Positions 27,031-35,404 of a DNA stretch of 50,472 bases are shown here, one piece after another; within the stretch, counting starts at the first letter, position 1; the number at the start of each line of letters is the position of its first letter. The notes below the pieces were generated by a model. The model was not told where the DNA came from. It searched no databases and saw only the letters and a list, made by a program, of their open reading frames with translations. The stretch is from an uncultured Collinsella sp. Its GTDB lineage: Bacteria; Actinomycetota; Coriobacteriia; Coriobacteriales; Coriobacteriaceae. The DNA is taken from the NCBI GenBank assembly GCA_937969105.1, contig CALBUZ010000084.1, positions 1 to 50,472 on the forward strand, in the 5' to 3' direction. The translations under genes were made by a program, and so were the position numbers.

Positions 27031-27372
27031 GATACTTCCCCTTCCATGCGCTCTCGCGCACGACCGTGGTAACGAATCGACCCGCCGGATGCGGGCCGTG
27101 AGGGAACTATACGGCGGGATTTGAACGGGCTTGAGCAGAGGATACGCGGTTTGGTAAACGTGCTAAAACTAGCGGTAAACGGTAGGTAAAGGTGGTTACC
27201 TTATGAAGATACCACTACAGAGTAATTGCAGGTCAGAAGCGGTAGAAACTGCTAAATCGCTTTACCATAAGTAGCTAATTTGGACGGGGCTTTTTTAGCT
27301 GCCCCGTCGGCAATCGGCCAAAAAGCTGGTGGCCTCAGCCGGGGTAGCTAAAAAAGCCCCGTCCCAAATTAG
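27031..27372. other. 342-base gap between ppdK and its regulator gene
   Basis: No gene is visible. From the regulator side it holds a long inverted repeat (27271-27376), about 70 bases of unassigned AT-richer sequence, the tandem boxes, the -10 element and a leader of about 70 bases before the ppdK GTG. Its base composition is more AT-rich than the genes around it. Confidence 0.7.
27106..27192 (-). promoter_or_regulatory. Candidate ppdK promoter with tandem GGTAAACG boxes
   Basis: A good -10 (TATAGT, 27106-27111) has only a poor -35 (near CTCAAG). Upstream lie GGTAAACG at 27153-27160 and 27174-27181, exactly 21 bases apart, and GGTAAAGG at 27185-27192 (plus-strand reading). An inverted repeat GCTA-GTTT-TAGC lies between the first two. 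The arrangement suggests a regulator binding on one DNA face at about -54 to -93; the regulator is unknown. Confidence 0.45.
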
Positions 27373-27376
27373 CTAC
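27271..27376. repeat. Long inverted repeat with competing hairpins
   Basis: A 30-base left arm (27271-27300, beginning GTAGCTAATTTGGACGGGGC) is complementary to the right arm 27346-27376 apart from one extra C, with a 45-base spacer. The right arm includes the stop codon of the regulator gene. Each arm can also form a local hairpin: GACGGGGC (27283-27290) with GCCCCGTC (27301-27308), and GGGG with CCCC around TAGCTAAAAAAG on the right. Poly-T/A runs make it terminator-like in both directions. Confidence 0.75.
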
Positions 27377-28248
27377 TGCTGTTGGGCGCGGCGGGCGGCA
27401 CGGCGGGCTCTTGCCTCTTGAATCTCTTCGAGGTGAGCGATGATCTCGGAGGCGCTCTCCTCGATCGCCTTGCCGTCGGTGCGCACCACAAAGCAGCCCA
27501 GGCGCTTCATAAGGACGCGAGCCTCCTCGAGCTCACTACGTACGCTCTCGGGCTCGGCGTAGGAGCCGGCAACGGCACGGGCATAGTCGTCGCCCAGGCG
27601 GCTATCGCGAATCTCGGAAATCACATCGACGGTCGAAATCAGGCCGAACAACCGCATGGGATCGACCTCGTAAATCGACTTGGGCGGCTCCATACCGTGC
27701 GCCAACGGAACGTTGGCGACCTTGTAGCCCTGATAGGCCAAATACATCGACAACGGCGTCTTGGACGTGCGGGATACGCCCAGCAGCACGATATCAGCAG
27801 CCGACAGATCGTCGCAACCGCGTCCGTCATCGTGCTCGACAAAGTACTCCATGGCCTCGATGCGGTGGAAATACCGGTCATCGGTCTTATGGATCACACC
27901 CGCCACTCCTTTTGGCTGCACGCCAATAAGCGACGACAGCACCGCAAGCGTCGGGCCGATCAGGTCGACCGAGCGAATGTGCAGCATACCCAAGTAGTCG
28001 AGCACGCGAGCACGGAGCGCCGGATCGACAATAGTGTGGAACACGGCGATATCACGATGGTCGGCATCGACTCGCGGACCAACAAACGATTTGACCTGCT
28101 CCACCGAGGTCACCTTAGGCAGACGTAAAACACGAAAAGCCCCTTCATCAAATTGCCCGGACGCCGCAAGCACCACCTCACAAGCGGTATCACCGAGCGA
28201 GTCGGAGATAACGATAACGGTGGGACGAGCGGTGACCGGGCAATCCAT
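27373..28248 (-). CDS. PPDK regulatory protein (bifunctional kinase/pyrophosphorylase, DUF299)
   Basis: This family inactivates PPDK by ADP-dependent phosphorylation of a Thr near the catalytic His, and reactivates it by phosphate-dependent dephosphorylation. The 291-residue product begins VIVISDSLGDTACEVV, has KTDDRYFHRIEAMEYFVEHDDG, and carries the P-loop GVSRTSKTPLSMYLA at about 155-169. The C-terminus is an Arg/Ala/Gln-rich tail. The adjacent ppdK is the expected substrate. It follows glyS by 34 bases and may be cotranscribed with glyQS. It could in principle be the PEP-synthase-type member, but no ppsA is present here. Confidence 0.92.
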   Translation of the reverse strand: MDCPVTARPTVIVISDSLGDTACEVVLAASGQFDEGAFRVLRLPKVTSVEQVKSFVGPRVDADHRDIAVFHTIVDPALRARVLDYLGMLHIRSVDLIGPTLAVLSSLIGVQPKGVAGVIHKTDDRYFHRIEAMEYFVEHDDGRGCDDLSAADIVLLGVSRTSKTPLSMYLAYQGYKVANVPLAHGMEPPKSIYEVDPMRLFGLISTVDVISEIRDSRLGDDYARAVAGSYAEPESVRSELEEARVLMKRLGCFVVRTDGKAIEESASEIIAHLEEIQEARARRAARRAQQQ

Positions 28249-28282
28249 GCGGGGCTCCTTTTGCGCTTATGCGCAGGCTAGC

Positions 28283-30379
28283 TTACTTTTTGCGGGCAAG
28301 CTCACCGATGTTGGCGATGCCGGAGAACACGGCCTCGAAGCGGTTGAGCAGCTTAAGGCGATTATCGCGAAGCTGCTCGTCCTTGTCCATGACCATAACC
28401 TCGTCGAAGAAACGGTCGATGGGCGCGCGCAGGGCGGCCAGAGCGGCAAACGCGGCAGGATAATCCTCGGTAGCAAGCGCGGCATCGACGGCGGTCTGAG
28501 CGGCCTCGGAGGCGTCGGCAAGCGCAAGCTCGACCTCGCCCATCAGGGCACGATCGTACTCCGCGCCCAGCTCGGGCTTGGAGATATGCGCGGCGCGGGC
28601 ATAGGCAGTAGCCAAGTTGTCGAAGGTCTCGGCGTCGTTCTTGCGGGCCTCATCGAGGGCGGCGCAGCGGGCGAAGAAGACCGACGGGGCAATGATGTGC
28701 ACCGCGGAAACGGCGGCAACGGTGTCGGCCGGGATCTTCTCGTCGCGGGCCATGCTCACCAGACGGCCGTGGAAGAAGTCGCGAACCTGCTGGGCGACCT
28801 CAGCGGCGTCGAACTCAATGCCCTGCTCGCTATAGAGATCGAGCGCAAAGTCGATGAGCGACGTGGGGTCGATCGGCAGACGGTCGCGCAGGATGTTGAT
28901 GATGCCGATGGCGGCACGACGCAGCGCGTACGGGTCGGAAGAGCCGGTCGGGGGCTCGCCGATGGCAAAGATGCCGGCAATTGTATCGAGCTTGTCGGCG
29001 CAGGCCACGATGCAGCCAGCGGTGCCCTCGGGCAGCTCGTCGCCAGCAAAGCGGGGACGATAGTGATCGCGGATAGCATGAGCGACCTCGTCGTTCTCCC
29101 CCATCGCGCTGGCGTAGTAACCGCCCATCACGCCCTGCTGGCTCGTGAACTCGACGACGGCGTTGGACACCAGGTCGGCCTTGCACAGGTGAGCGGCGCG
29201 GCCGGCATCGGCGGCCAGGTGGGCACCCAGGTGAGCCTCGCGGGCAATAGCGAGCGCGAGCTGCTCAATACGCTCGGACTTGGCAAGCACGCTGCCGAGC
29301 TTCTCCTGGAAGGCGACCTTGGCCAGGCGCTCACGGAACTCGTCGAGGGAGATCTTCAGATCCTCCTCGTAGAAGAACTTGGCGTCGTCCAGGCGGGCGC
29401 GCACGACGCGCTCGTTGCCGTCGATCACGCGCTCGGCGTTCTCGGGCTTGCTGTTGGAGACGATCACGAACTCACGTGTCAGCTTACCCTCGCCGTCATA
29501 AATCGGGAAGTAGCGCTGGTTGGTGAGCATAGACTCGCAGATGATCTCGTGCGGGACCTTGAGGAACTCCTCATCGAAGGTACCGACGAGCACCGTCGGC
29601 CACTCGCAGAGGTTGATGACCTCCTCAAAGACCTTCTTGGGCGTATCGACGTGGCAGCCGGGGCGCACAGCCTCGACCTCGGCGATACCGGCAAGGATGG
29701 CCTCGCGACGGCGCTCGGCGGAGAGTACGCCGGCACCCTCGAGCACCTGCTCGTAAACAGCGGGGCTGGCGACCACATGGTCACCGGGACCAAGTACGCG
29801 ATGACCACGCGTGGTGTTGCCGCTCGTCACGTCGGCAAACGACACGGGCACGACGTCCTCGCCCAGAAGGCAGCAGATCCAGCGGACCGGACGCACGAAC
29901 GTGGCATGCTCGTGGCCCCAGCGCTGAGAGCGGTAGTTGGGCCACTGCAGGCCGGCGATAGTCTTCTCGCACAGGGCCGTCAGGATCGGGGTGGCCGGGG
30001 CGGAAGGAATGTTCTTCTCGGCAAAGACGTACTCACGGCCGTCGGTGTCCTCGCGACGGACCAGGTCCTCGGCAGCCACACCGCACTTGCGGGCGAAGCC
30101 CTGGGCGGCCTTGGTAGCGTTACCGTCAGCGTCGAAGGCGATGTTGGCCGCGGGGCCACGCTTGACCTCGTGAACCTCATCGGTCGCGGTGGCGACGTCG
30201 GCAACGAGCGCAGCCAGGCGACGCGGGCTCGAGATCACGCGGACCTCGCCGTGGTCCAGACCGGCCTCGTCGAGACCCTTGGCGATCATGGTGCCAAGCT
30301 GCTTGACGGCATTGTTCAGCGGTGCGGAGGGCATTTCCTCCGTACCGATCTCAAACAGGAAATCCTTAGCGTCTGCCAT
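28283..30379 (-). CDS. glyS: Glycyl-tRNA synthetase beta subunit
   Basis: The beta subunit binds tRNA-Gly in the alpha2-beta2 GlyRS. The 698-residue product has the N-terminal FEIGTEEMPSAPL, RWICCLLGEDVVPVSF, TRGHRVLGPG, and the HD-domain-like helical part, ending in a C-terminal anticodon-binding region. It is full length and starts three bases after glyQ. The two-subunit enzyme differs from the single-chain GlyRS of most other actinobacteria. Confidence 0.97.
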   Translation of the reverse strand: MADAKDFLFEIGTEEMPSAPLNNAVKQLGTMIAKGLDEAGLDHGEVRVISSPRRLAALVADVATATDEVHEVKRGPAANIAFDADGNATKAAQGFARKCGVAAEDLVRREDTDGREYVFAEKNIPSAPATPILTALCEKTIAGLQWPNYRSQRWGHEHATFVRPVRWICCLLGEDVVPVSFADVTSGNTTRGHRVLGPGDHVVASPAVYEQVLEGAGVLSAERRREAILAGIAEVEAVRPGCHVDTPKKVFEEVINLCEWPTVLVGTFDEEFLKVPHEIICESMLTNQRYFPIYDGEGKLTREFVIVSNSKPENAERVIDGNERVVRARLDDAKFFYEEDLKISLDEFRERLAKVAFQEKLGSVLAKSERIEQLALAIAREAHLGAHLAADAGRAAHLCKADLVSNAVVEFTSQQGVMGGYYASAMGENDEVAHAIRDHYRPRFAGDELPEGTAGCIVACADKLDTIAGIFAIGEPPTGSSDPYALRRAAIGIINILRDRLPIDPTSLIDFALDLYSEQGIEFDAAEVAQQVRDFFHGRLVSMARDEKIPADTVAAVSAVHIIAPSVFFARCAALDEARKNDAETFDNLATAYARAAHISKPELGAEYDRALMGEVELALADASEAAQTAVDAALATEDYPAAFAALAALRAPIDRFFDEVMVMDKDEQLRDNRLKLLNRFEAVFSGIANIGELARKK

Positions 30380-30382
30380 GGC

Positions 30383-31294
30383 TTACGCCACCTCGCCTTC
30401 CTGATCGGCATTCTCGTTGATTCCGGCGACCTCGGCCATATAGGCCTCGCAGCACGCCTTGGCGACGGCGCGGACGCGCAGGATGTAGTTGGCACGCTCG
30501 ACTGCGGACAGTGCACCGCGGGCATCGAGCAGGTTGAAGGCATGGCTGCACTTCATGACGCAGTCATATGCCGGCAGCGGCAGCTTGCGCTCCAGGCAGG
30601 AGTGGCACTCGGCCTCGTAGTCGTCAAACTTCTGACGCATCATCTCGACGTTGGCGACCTCAAAGTTGTAAGCGCTGAACTCGCGCTCGTTCTCCAGGAA
30701 CACGTCGCCGTAGGTCATGGGCGTGCCGTCGGGCAGGTAGCTCCACACCAGGTCGTAGACCGAGTTGACGCCCTGGGCGTACATGGCGATACGCTCCAGG
30801 CCATAGGTGATCTCGACGGGCACGGGGTCGACCTCGATGCCGCCCACCTGCTGGAAGTACGTAAACTGCGTGACCTCCATGCCATTGAGCCAGACCTCCC
30901 AGCCAAGGCCCCAGGCGCCGAGCGTCGGGCTCTCCCAGTCGTCCTCGACAAAGCGGACGTCATGGTCGTTGGGGTCCAGGCCAATGGCGGCCAGCGAACC
31001 CAGGTAGAGCTCCTGGGCGTTGACCGGCGAGGGCTTGATGAGCACCTGGAACTGATAGTAGTGCTGCATGCGGTTGGGGTTCTCGCCGTAGCGGCCGTCG
31101 GCGGGACGGCGGCAGGGCTGTGCATAGCAGGTGCGCCACTCGGCGGGACCGAGCGAGCGCAGCGTGGTCGCGGTATGGAAGGTACCGGCACCGACCTCGG
31201 AGTCATAGGGCTGCATAATGACGCAGCCCTGCTCGCCCCAGTACTGCTGGAGGCGCAGGATGATGTCTTGGAAGGAAAGCGATGAAGCGTTCAT
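30383..31294 (-). CDS. glyQ: Glycyl-tRNA synthetase alpha subunit
   Basis: The alpha subunit carries the class II catalytic site. The 303-residue product opens with [20 protein letters not shown], then [49 protein letters not shown] and [12 protein letters not shown]. The ATG follows GAGGGGATATTAGAGGC. There is room for only about 60 bases between lepB and this gene, so no T-box leader fits. Confidence 0.97.
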   Translation of the reverse strand: MNASSLSFQDIILRLQQYWGEQGCVIMQPYDSEVGAGTFHTATTLRSLGPAEWRTCYAQPCRRPADGRYGENPNRMQHYYQFQVLIKPSPVNAQELYLGSLAAIGLDPNDHDVRFVEDDWESPTLGAWGLGWEVWLNGMEVTQFTYFQQVGGIEVDPVPVEITYGLERIAMYAQGVNSVYDLVWSYLPDGTPMTYGDVFLENEREFSAYNFEVANVEMMRQKFDDYEAECHSCLERKLPLPAYDCVMKCSHAFNLLDARGALSAVERANYILRVRAVAKACCEAYMAEVAGINENADQEGEVA

Positions 31295-31340
31295 GCCTCT
31301 AATATCCCCTCGTCGAAACGATTACACGGTTAGGTACTGT

Positions 31341-31346
31341 ACTATA
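31341..31346 (-). promoter_or_regulatory. Possible -10 element upstream of glyQ
   Basis: TATAGT lies about 50 bases before glyQ on the minus strand, in the gap after lepB. No convincing -35 is found, so glyQ may also be read from the rpsP operon. Confidence 0.3.
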
Positions 31347-31353
31347 GCGGTTT

Positions 31354-31917
31354 TTAGTCGATAGCGCCGATACGGTTGAGCGGCCAGTAGCGCACAAGCG
31401 CCACGGCGATCAAGTCGGAGCGGTCGACGGGGCCAAAGTAGCGGGAGTCAGCAGAGTTCTCGCGGTTGTCGCCCATCACCCACACACAGTCGTCAGGGAC
31501 GGTGTAGGGATAGCTCACCTGAGCGCCGGGGGCTTGGACCGAAAGCGGCCAGCTCATGCCAGTCGTATAGTCCTCGTCGAGCGCCTGGCCATCGACGACG
31601 ACCTTGCCGTCCTGCAGGTCGACCGTCTGGCCGGCCGTGGCGATGACGCGCTTGACGAGAACATCGTGCTCAGAGGAGGCATCGGGGTTGTGGAACACCA
31701 CGATGTCACCCTGTTTGACGGGCTGGCCGAGCTCGAGCGTCACCTTCTGCGCCAGAATCTGATCGCCGATCTCGATCGTGGACTCCATGGAGCCGGTGGG
31801 CACCACAAAGGGCTCGACCACAAATGAGCGAATCAAAAAGGTGGCAACGAGCGCAATCGCAACGATTACGATCCACTCAAAGGCGCCCTTCAGGGCAGAA
31901 TGCTGCGATGGAACCAT
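31354..31917 (-). CDS. lepB: Signal peptidase I
   Basis: LepB cleaves signal peptides of exported proteins. The 187-residue product has one N-terminal membrane segment (14-34), the catalytic Ser43 in PTGSMEST, the general-base Lys89 in VLVKRVIATAG, and the C-terminal GDNRENSADSRYFGPV. It starts just after the trmD stop. In many bacteria rplS occupies the position after trmD; here lepB does. Confidence 0.96.
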   Translation of the reverse strand: MVPSQHSALKGAFEWIVIVAIALVATFLIRSFVVEPFVVPTGSMESTIEIGDQILAQKVTLELGQPVKQGDIVVFHNPDASSEHDVLVKRVIATAGQTVDLQDGKVVVDGQALDEDYTTGMSWPLSVQAPGAQVSYPYTVPDDCVWVMGDNRENSADSRYFGPVDRSDLIAVALVRYWPLNRIGAID

Positions 31918-31919
31918 TC

Positions 31920-32678
31920 TCACTCCTCGCTCTGCGAATACGAAGCGTCCAGGATCTCCTGCGCATACACGCGCTCCTCGGCCGTAAGGCGTGCCGTCTC
32001 GATAAGATCGGGACGCCAACGACAGGTACGCTCGATGGCGTTTTTGCGACGCCAGGCATCGACCTTGGCGTGGTCGCCGCTTACGAGCACTGGAGGCACG
32101 CCCTCACCATTGAACTCGGCGGGGCGGGTGTACTGCGCGTACTCGAGCAGGCCACCGTCCTCGGCGGTCGAGAAGGACTCGTCCACGTTGCTCATATCGT
32201 CGCCCAAGGCTCCGGGAATGAGCCGTACGACGGCATCGGCCACGACCATAGCGGGCAGCTCGCCGCCCGTGAGCACGTAGTCGCCGATCGACAGGCGCTC
32301 ATCGGCATACGCATAGGCGCGCTCGTCGACGCCCTCGTAACGGCCGCACACAAACAGCAGGCGCTCGCTTTTGAGCAGGTGCTCGGCCACATGCTGCGTA
32401 AAGGGCTCGCCGCAGGGGGTGAAGAACACCACGGTGGGCTTGGGACCCTCAGAGCTGATGGCCTCGATTGCCTCGGCAATAGGCTCGACCTTCATGAGCA
32501 TGCCCTGCCCGCCGCCATACGGCTCGTCATCGACGGTGCGATGGCGGTCGTGCGTCCAGTCGCGCAGGTTATACGCCTTAAAATCAAAAAGGCCGGCCTT
32601 GCGGGCGCGGCCCAAAATCGACGTGGACATGACGGGCTCAAACATCTCGGGAAAGACCGAAAGGGTCTCAATCAGCAT
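31920..32678 (-). CDS. trmD: tRNA (guanine-37-N1)-methyltransferase
   Basis: TrmD makes m1G37 next to the anticodon, preventing +1 frameshifts. The 252-residue product begins IETLSVFPEMFEP, has YGGGQGMLMKVEPI, the trefoil-knot SAM site LLFVCGRYEGVDER and SIGDYVLTGGELPAMVVADA, and the C-terminal RPDLIE. It has the normal length and follows rimM by ten bases. Confidence 0.97.
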   Translation of the reverse strand: MLIETLSVFPEMFEPVMSTSILGRARKAGLFDFKAYNLRDWTHDRHRTVDDEPYGGGQGMLMKVEPIAEAIEAISSEGPKPTVVFFTPCGEPFTQHVAEHLLKSERLLFVCGRYEGVDERAYAYADERLSIGDYVLTGGELPAMVVADAVVRLIPGALGDDMSNVDESFSTAEDGGLLEYAQYTRPAEFNGEGVPPVLVSGDHAKVDAWRRKNAIERTCRWRPDLIETARLTAEERVYAQEILDASYSQSEE

Positions 32679-32688
32679 GCTGTCCTCC

Positions 32689-33210
32689 CTACTTGTCCAT
32701 ATCGATCAAGCCGTCCATAACGTGGACGGAAATTGTTCCTGTGTCGGGAAGATCGAGCACAACCTGCTCGATCACGGGAATCAGTACCTCGCCGTACCGA
32801 TCACCCTCGACAACCCAAACATCGTTGGCGGGCGTCGACATAATCTCGACAATCGTGCCGAGCGAACCAAAGCGCTCATCGACCACCTCGCGACCCATAA
32901 GGTCGGTATAGGCGGCGTCGAGCGAATCGAGCTCAAAGTCGTCACGATTTGCCAGCACGTAGCATCCGGTGATGCCCTCGGCGGCCGTCAAGTCGTCAAT
33001 GCCCTCAAACGAGACCAGATCGCCATCGCCCGTATCGGTGACGGACACGACCGTGCAAAAACGGTCGCGCTTGAGCGCCGGAGGCGTCAAGGCGACACGC
33101 ATACCCGGCTCCAATACAGAAGGAAGCCCCCGCAGCGGCTGCGCGAGGACCTCCCCCTTCCTTCCGTGCGGCTTGACCACACGGGCGATGTTTTTGTACT
33201 GGGACCTCAA
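32689..33210 (-). CDS. rimM: Ribosome maturation factor RimM
   Basis: RimM helps fold the 30S head and binds S19. The 173-residue product has the N-terminal beta-barrel (VVKPHGRKGEVLAQPL) and the C-terminal PRC-barrel (VVDERFGSLGTIVEIMSTPANDVWVV and VIEQVVLDLPDTGTISVHVM). It uses a TTG start four bases after khpA with only a weak ribosome binding site, suggesting coupling to khpA translation. Confidence 0.95.
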   Translation of the reverse strand: MRSQYKNIARVVKPHGRKGEVLAQPLRGLPSVLEPGMRVALTPPALKRDRFCTVVSVTDTGDGDLVSFEGIDDLTAAEGITGCYVLANRDDFELDSLDAAYTDLMGREVVDERFGSLGTIVEIMSTPANDVWVVEGDRYGEVLIPVIEQVVLDLPDTGTISVHVMDGLIDMDK

Positions 33211-33214
33211 GGTC

Positions 33215-33499
33215 CTAGCCCAGAACCTCTACCTCGACAGCAGTGTCGAGGCGAGCGGCCAGTGCACGGGCGAGCGTGCGAATGGCCTTGATGGTACGGC
33301 CACGACGGCCGATGACCTTAGCGACGTCATCCTCGGCAACCGAAACCTCAATCGTAGAGGCGTCGTCACCATCAATGACCTCGAGGCTCACGGAATCCGG
33401 GTCGTCGACGATCTGAACAACGAGATATTCGACGAGATCGGCGATGCGATCTGAGAGCATTGCCTCACCCTCGAGCTGTGCAGCGTCAACCTCAGGCAC
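33215..33499 (-). CDS. khpA: KH-domain RNA-binding protein KhpA
   Basis: KhpA (YlqC) is a small KH protein that, with KhpB, binds RNA and affects cell division and elongation in Gram-positives. The 94-residue form from GTG follows GAGGAG in the rpsP tail; an internal ATG (MLSDRIADLVEYLV) would give the usual 80 residues and also has a GAGG. The KH GxxG loop is IGRRGRTIK, followed by ALARALAARL. Its place between rpsP and rimM is canonical. Confidence 0.93.
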   Translation of the reverse strand: MPEVDAAQLEGEAMLSDRIADLVEYLVVQIVDDPDSVSLEVIDGDDASTIEVSVAEDDVAKVIGRRGRTIKAIRTLARALAARLDTAVEVEVLG

Positions 33500-33502
33500 G
33501 AT

Positions 33503-33844
33503 TTACTCCTCGGCGCCCTCAGCGGCCTCAGCGGCAGCCTTAGCGGCCTCGGCCTCTTTGGCGAGCTGCTTCTTGGACTTCTTGACGACGGTCTCGGTCT
33601 TCTCACCCTCGTTGGCGGCCTTGACCAGAGCGGCGACGGCGTCGGTGAGCTGAGCGCCCTTGGACTGCCAGTCAGCAATCTTCTCGAGGTCGAGGTTGAT
33701 GGTCTTGGGGGCGGTCATCGGGTTGTAGCGGCCAACCTCCTCGATGATACGACCGTCACGCGGGGCGCGGGAATCGGCGACGACGACACGGTAGTACGGA
33801 CGCTTCTTAGCGCCGTGACGAGCAAGGCGAATCTTGACTGCCAA
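33503..33844 (-). CDS. rpsP: 30S ribosomal protein S16
   Basis: S16 is an assembly protein of the 30S body. The 113-residue product reads [20 protein letters not shown], then [20 protein letters not shown], followed by an Ala/Glu/Lys-rich tail. A TTG start is used: GGAGGAG lies six bases before it, and an upstream ATG would place the ribosome binding site inside the gene. Confidence 0.96.
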   Translation of the reverse strand: MAVKIRLARHGAKKRPYYRVVVADSRAPRDGRIIEEVGRYNPMTAPKTINLDLEKIADWQSKGAQLTDAVAALVKAANEGEKTETVVKKSKKQLAKEAEAAKAAAEAAEGAEE

Positions 33845-33973
33845 AGGAAACTCCTCCAACCAAGCAGCTTTAGGCTGCAACTACAAACAAACAGTTGAAC
33901 ATAATACGCCATCGACGCGGGCAGGTGAAGTCCGTGAGACCAACTTCTTCGGTGTAGTCGAGGGCAAATCCAT

Positions 33974-34001
33974 ATCTTAGACAAGAATTCGCGATTTGCA
34001 A
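33974..34001 (-). promoter_or_regulatory. Promoter of rpsP-khpA-rimM-trmD-lepB
   Basis: TTGCAA (33996-34001) and TAAGAT (33974-33979) are 16 bases apart on the minus strand, leaving a leader of about 120 bases before the S16 TTG. Confidence 0.6.
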
Positions 34002-34033
34002 GCACATACACGCACCCCACATGAGCTGCGCGG

Positions 34034-34070
34034 TATACTCATGACATGGAAAGACGCGAACATACATACG
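34034..34070 (+). promoter_or_regulatory. dinB -10 element with SOS-box-like sequence at the start
   Basis: TATACT (34034-34039) ends only six bases before the dinB ATG, so the transcript would begin at or next to the start codon. CGAACATACATACG at 34057-34070, inside codons 4-9, matches 12 of 14 positions of the Gram-positive LexA consensus. No good -35 is seen. Confidence 0.4.
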
Positions 34071-35302
34071 GTTATGAGGATGCTGCGGGCGTCACGCCGC
34101 CGCCCTGGACGGGTCCGGCGGTGGGCCTGATGGACCTCGATGCATTTTTTGCGAGCGTGGAGATGCTCGACCACCCCGAGTGGCGTGGCAAGCCACTCAT
34201 CGTGGGTGGCGATGCCGATTCCCGCGGCGTTGTGTCCACGTGTTCTTATGAGGCGCGTCGCTTTGGCGTGCACTCCGCCATGCCCTCGGCCGAGGCGCGG
34301 CGCCTGTGCCCGCAGGCCATTTGGACGCACGGACACTTTGATCGCTACCGTGAGGTGAGCGCACAGGTCATGGCAATCCTTGCCGATGAGACACCGCGCG
34401 TGGAGCGCGTGTCCATCGACGAGGCCTTTATCGATATCACGCCAGGCCGCTTTGCACCCGAAGACCCGCTGCTGGTTGCGCGGCGTATAAGCGACCGCGT
34501 TGCAGCGCTGGGGGTGACGTGCTCCATCGGCGTTGGGTGCAACAAGACCGTGGCCAAAATCGCAAGCGAGCGCGACAAGCCGTTTGGCCTGACCATTGTG
34601 CGCCCCGGTACGGAACAGCGGTTTTTGGCCGCACTACCCGTGTCCGCCATGAGCGGAATCGGGCGTTCGGCCGAGGAGCGACTGCGTCGCATGCGCATCT
34701 ATACGCTCGGCGAGCTTTCACGCGCGCCAGAGTCCACCCTAGCTGCAATTTTTGGCGTGAATGGTGAGCGCATGCGTCAGCGTGCCTTGGGGCTCGAAGT
34801 ATCCGAGGTCGCCAGCCTGGATAAGGAACGTGAAGTTAAATCGGTGAGCAATGAGCGCACCTTTGCGAAGGATTTGACCGAGCGTGGGGATATCAAGGCG
34901 GCGATCGCGCTGCTGGGCGAGTCGGTTGGGCGCCGCCTGCGCCGTCAGGGACTGACGGGCGGAACCGTAACACTCAAGCTCAAATACTCTTACGGCAGCG
35001 GACGCACGGCACAGCGACGCTTGCCCCACCCCACCGACGACGAGAATATCTTTGTGTCCGTAGCGCTCGAGCTGCTCGACAATATCTGGCAAGAGGGCAT
35101 GCACGTGCGTCTGGCGGGTATCGGCATGAGCGACTTCAACCACCAAGGCGGTATCCAAACCGACTTGTTCTGCGAGGTCGATGACCGCGGAGCCCAATCC
35201 AGCGACCGCCGCGACCTCTCCGTCGCCATCGACGCCGTCCGAGACAAGTTCGGCGACACCGCCCTATCCTTCGGCCGCCAATCCCGCTTCTCCTCCCAAT
35301 GA
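34046..35302 (+). CDS. dinB: DNA polymerase IV (Y family)
   Basis: Pol IV performs error-prone lesion bypass. The 418-residue product has the catalytic Asp30 in LMDLDAFFASVE, Asp125/Glu126 in VSIDEAFIDI, the fingers motif CSYEARRFGVHSAMP, thumb helix-hairpin-helix (MSGIGRSAEERL), and the little-finger domain. The C-terminal tail lacks an obvious clamp-binding QLxLF, although IQTDLFCEV near residue 370 could serve. It has about 25 residues before the core. It is the only rightward gene between 4 kb and the window end. Confidence 0.96.
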   Translation: MERREHTYGYEDAAGVTPPPWTGPAVGLMDLDAFFASVEMLDHPEWRGKPLIVGGDADSRGVVSTCSYEARRFGVHSAMPSAEARRLCPQAIWTHGHFDRYREVSAQVMAILADETPRVERVSIDEAFIDITPGRFAPEDPLLVARRISDRVAALGVTCSIGVGCNKTVAKIASERDKPFGLTIVRPGTEQRFLAALPVSAMSGIGRSAEERLRRMRIYTLGELSRAPESTLAAIFGVNGERMRQRALGLEVSEVASLDKEREVKSVSNERTFAKDLTERGDIKAAIALLGESVGRRLRRQGLTGGTVTLKLKYSYGSGRTAQRRLPHPTDDENIFVSVALELLDNIWQEGMHVRLAGIGMSDFNHQGGIQTDLFCEVDDRGAQSSDRRDLSVAIDAVRDKFGDTALSFGRQSRFSSQ

Positions 35303-35314
35303 TTTGCGTTTTGT

Positions 35315-35358
35315 GCAAAAAGTAAGCCGGGCAGCTGCAGATAGTGCAACTGCCCGGC
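35315..35358 (-). terminator. Intrinsic terminator after rsfS
   Basis: Arms GCCGGGCAG (35326-35334) and CTGCCCGGC (35350-35358), plus inner TGCA/TGCA, form a strong stem, followed on the minus strand by TTACTTTTTG. On the plus strand the same stem may help end dinB. Confidence 0.85.
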
Positions 35359-35404
35359 GAACGGTAGAGGGTAGCTCTAGAGAGGCTCCAGCCCAAATAA
35401 GGTC

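Noticed and set aside
28034..31285. 1083-codon open frame on the plus strand opposite the PPDK regulator, glyS and glyQ
   Set aside because: It spans three recognised genes on the other strand, has shadow composition, and offers no start signal.
31295..31353. T-box riboswitch in front of glyQ
   Set aside because: The gap to lepB is about 60 bases, too short for a T-box, and no AGGGUGGNACCGCG-like sequence is present.
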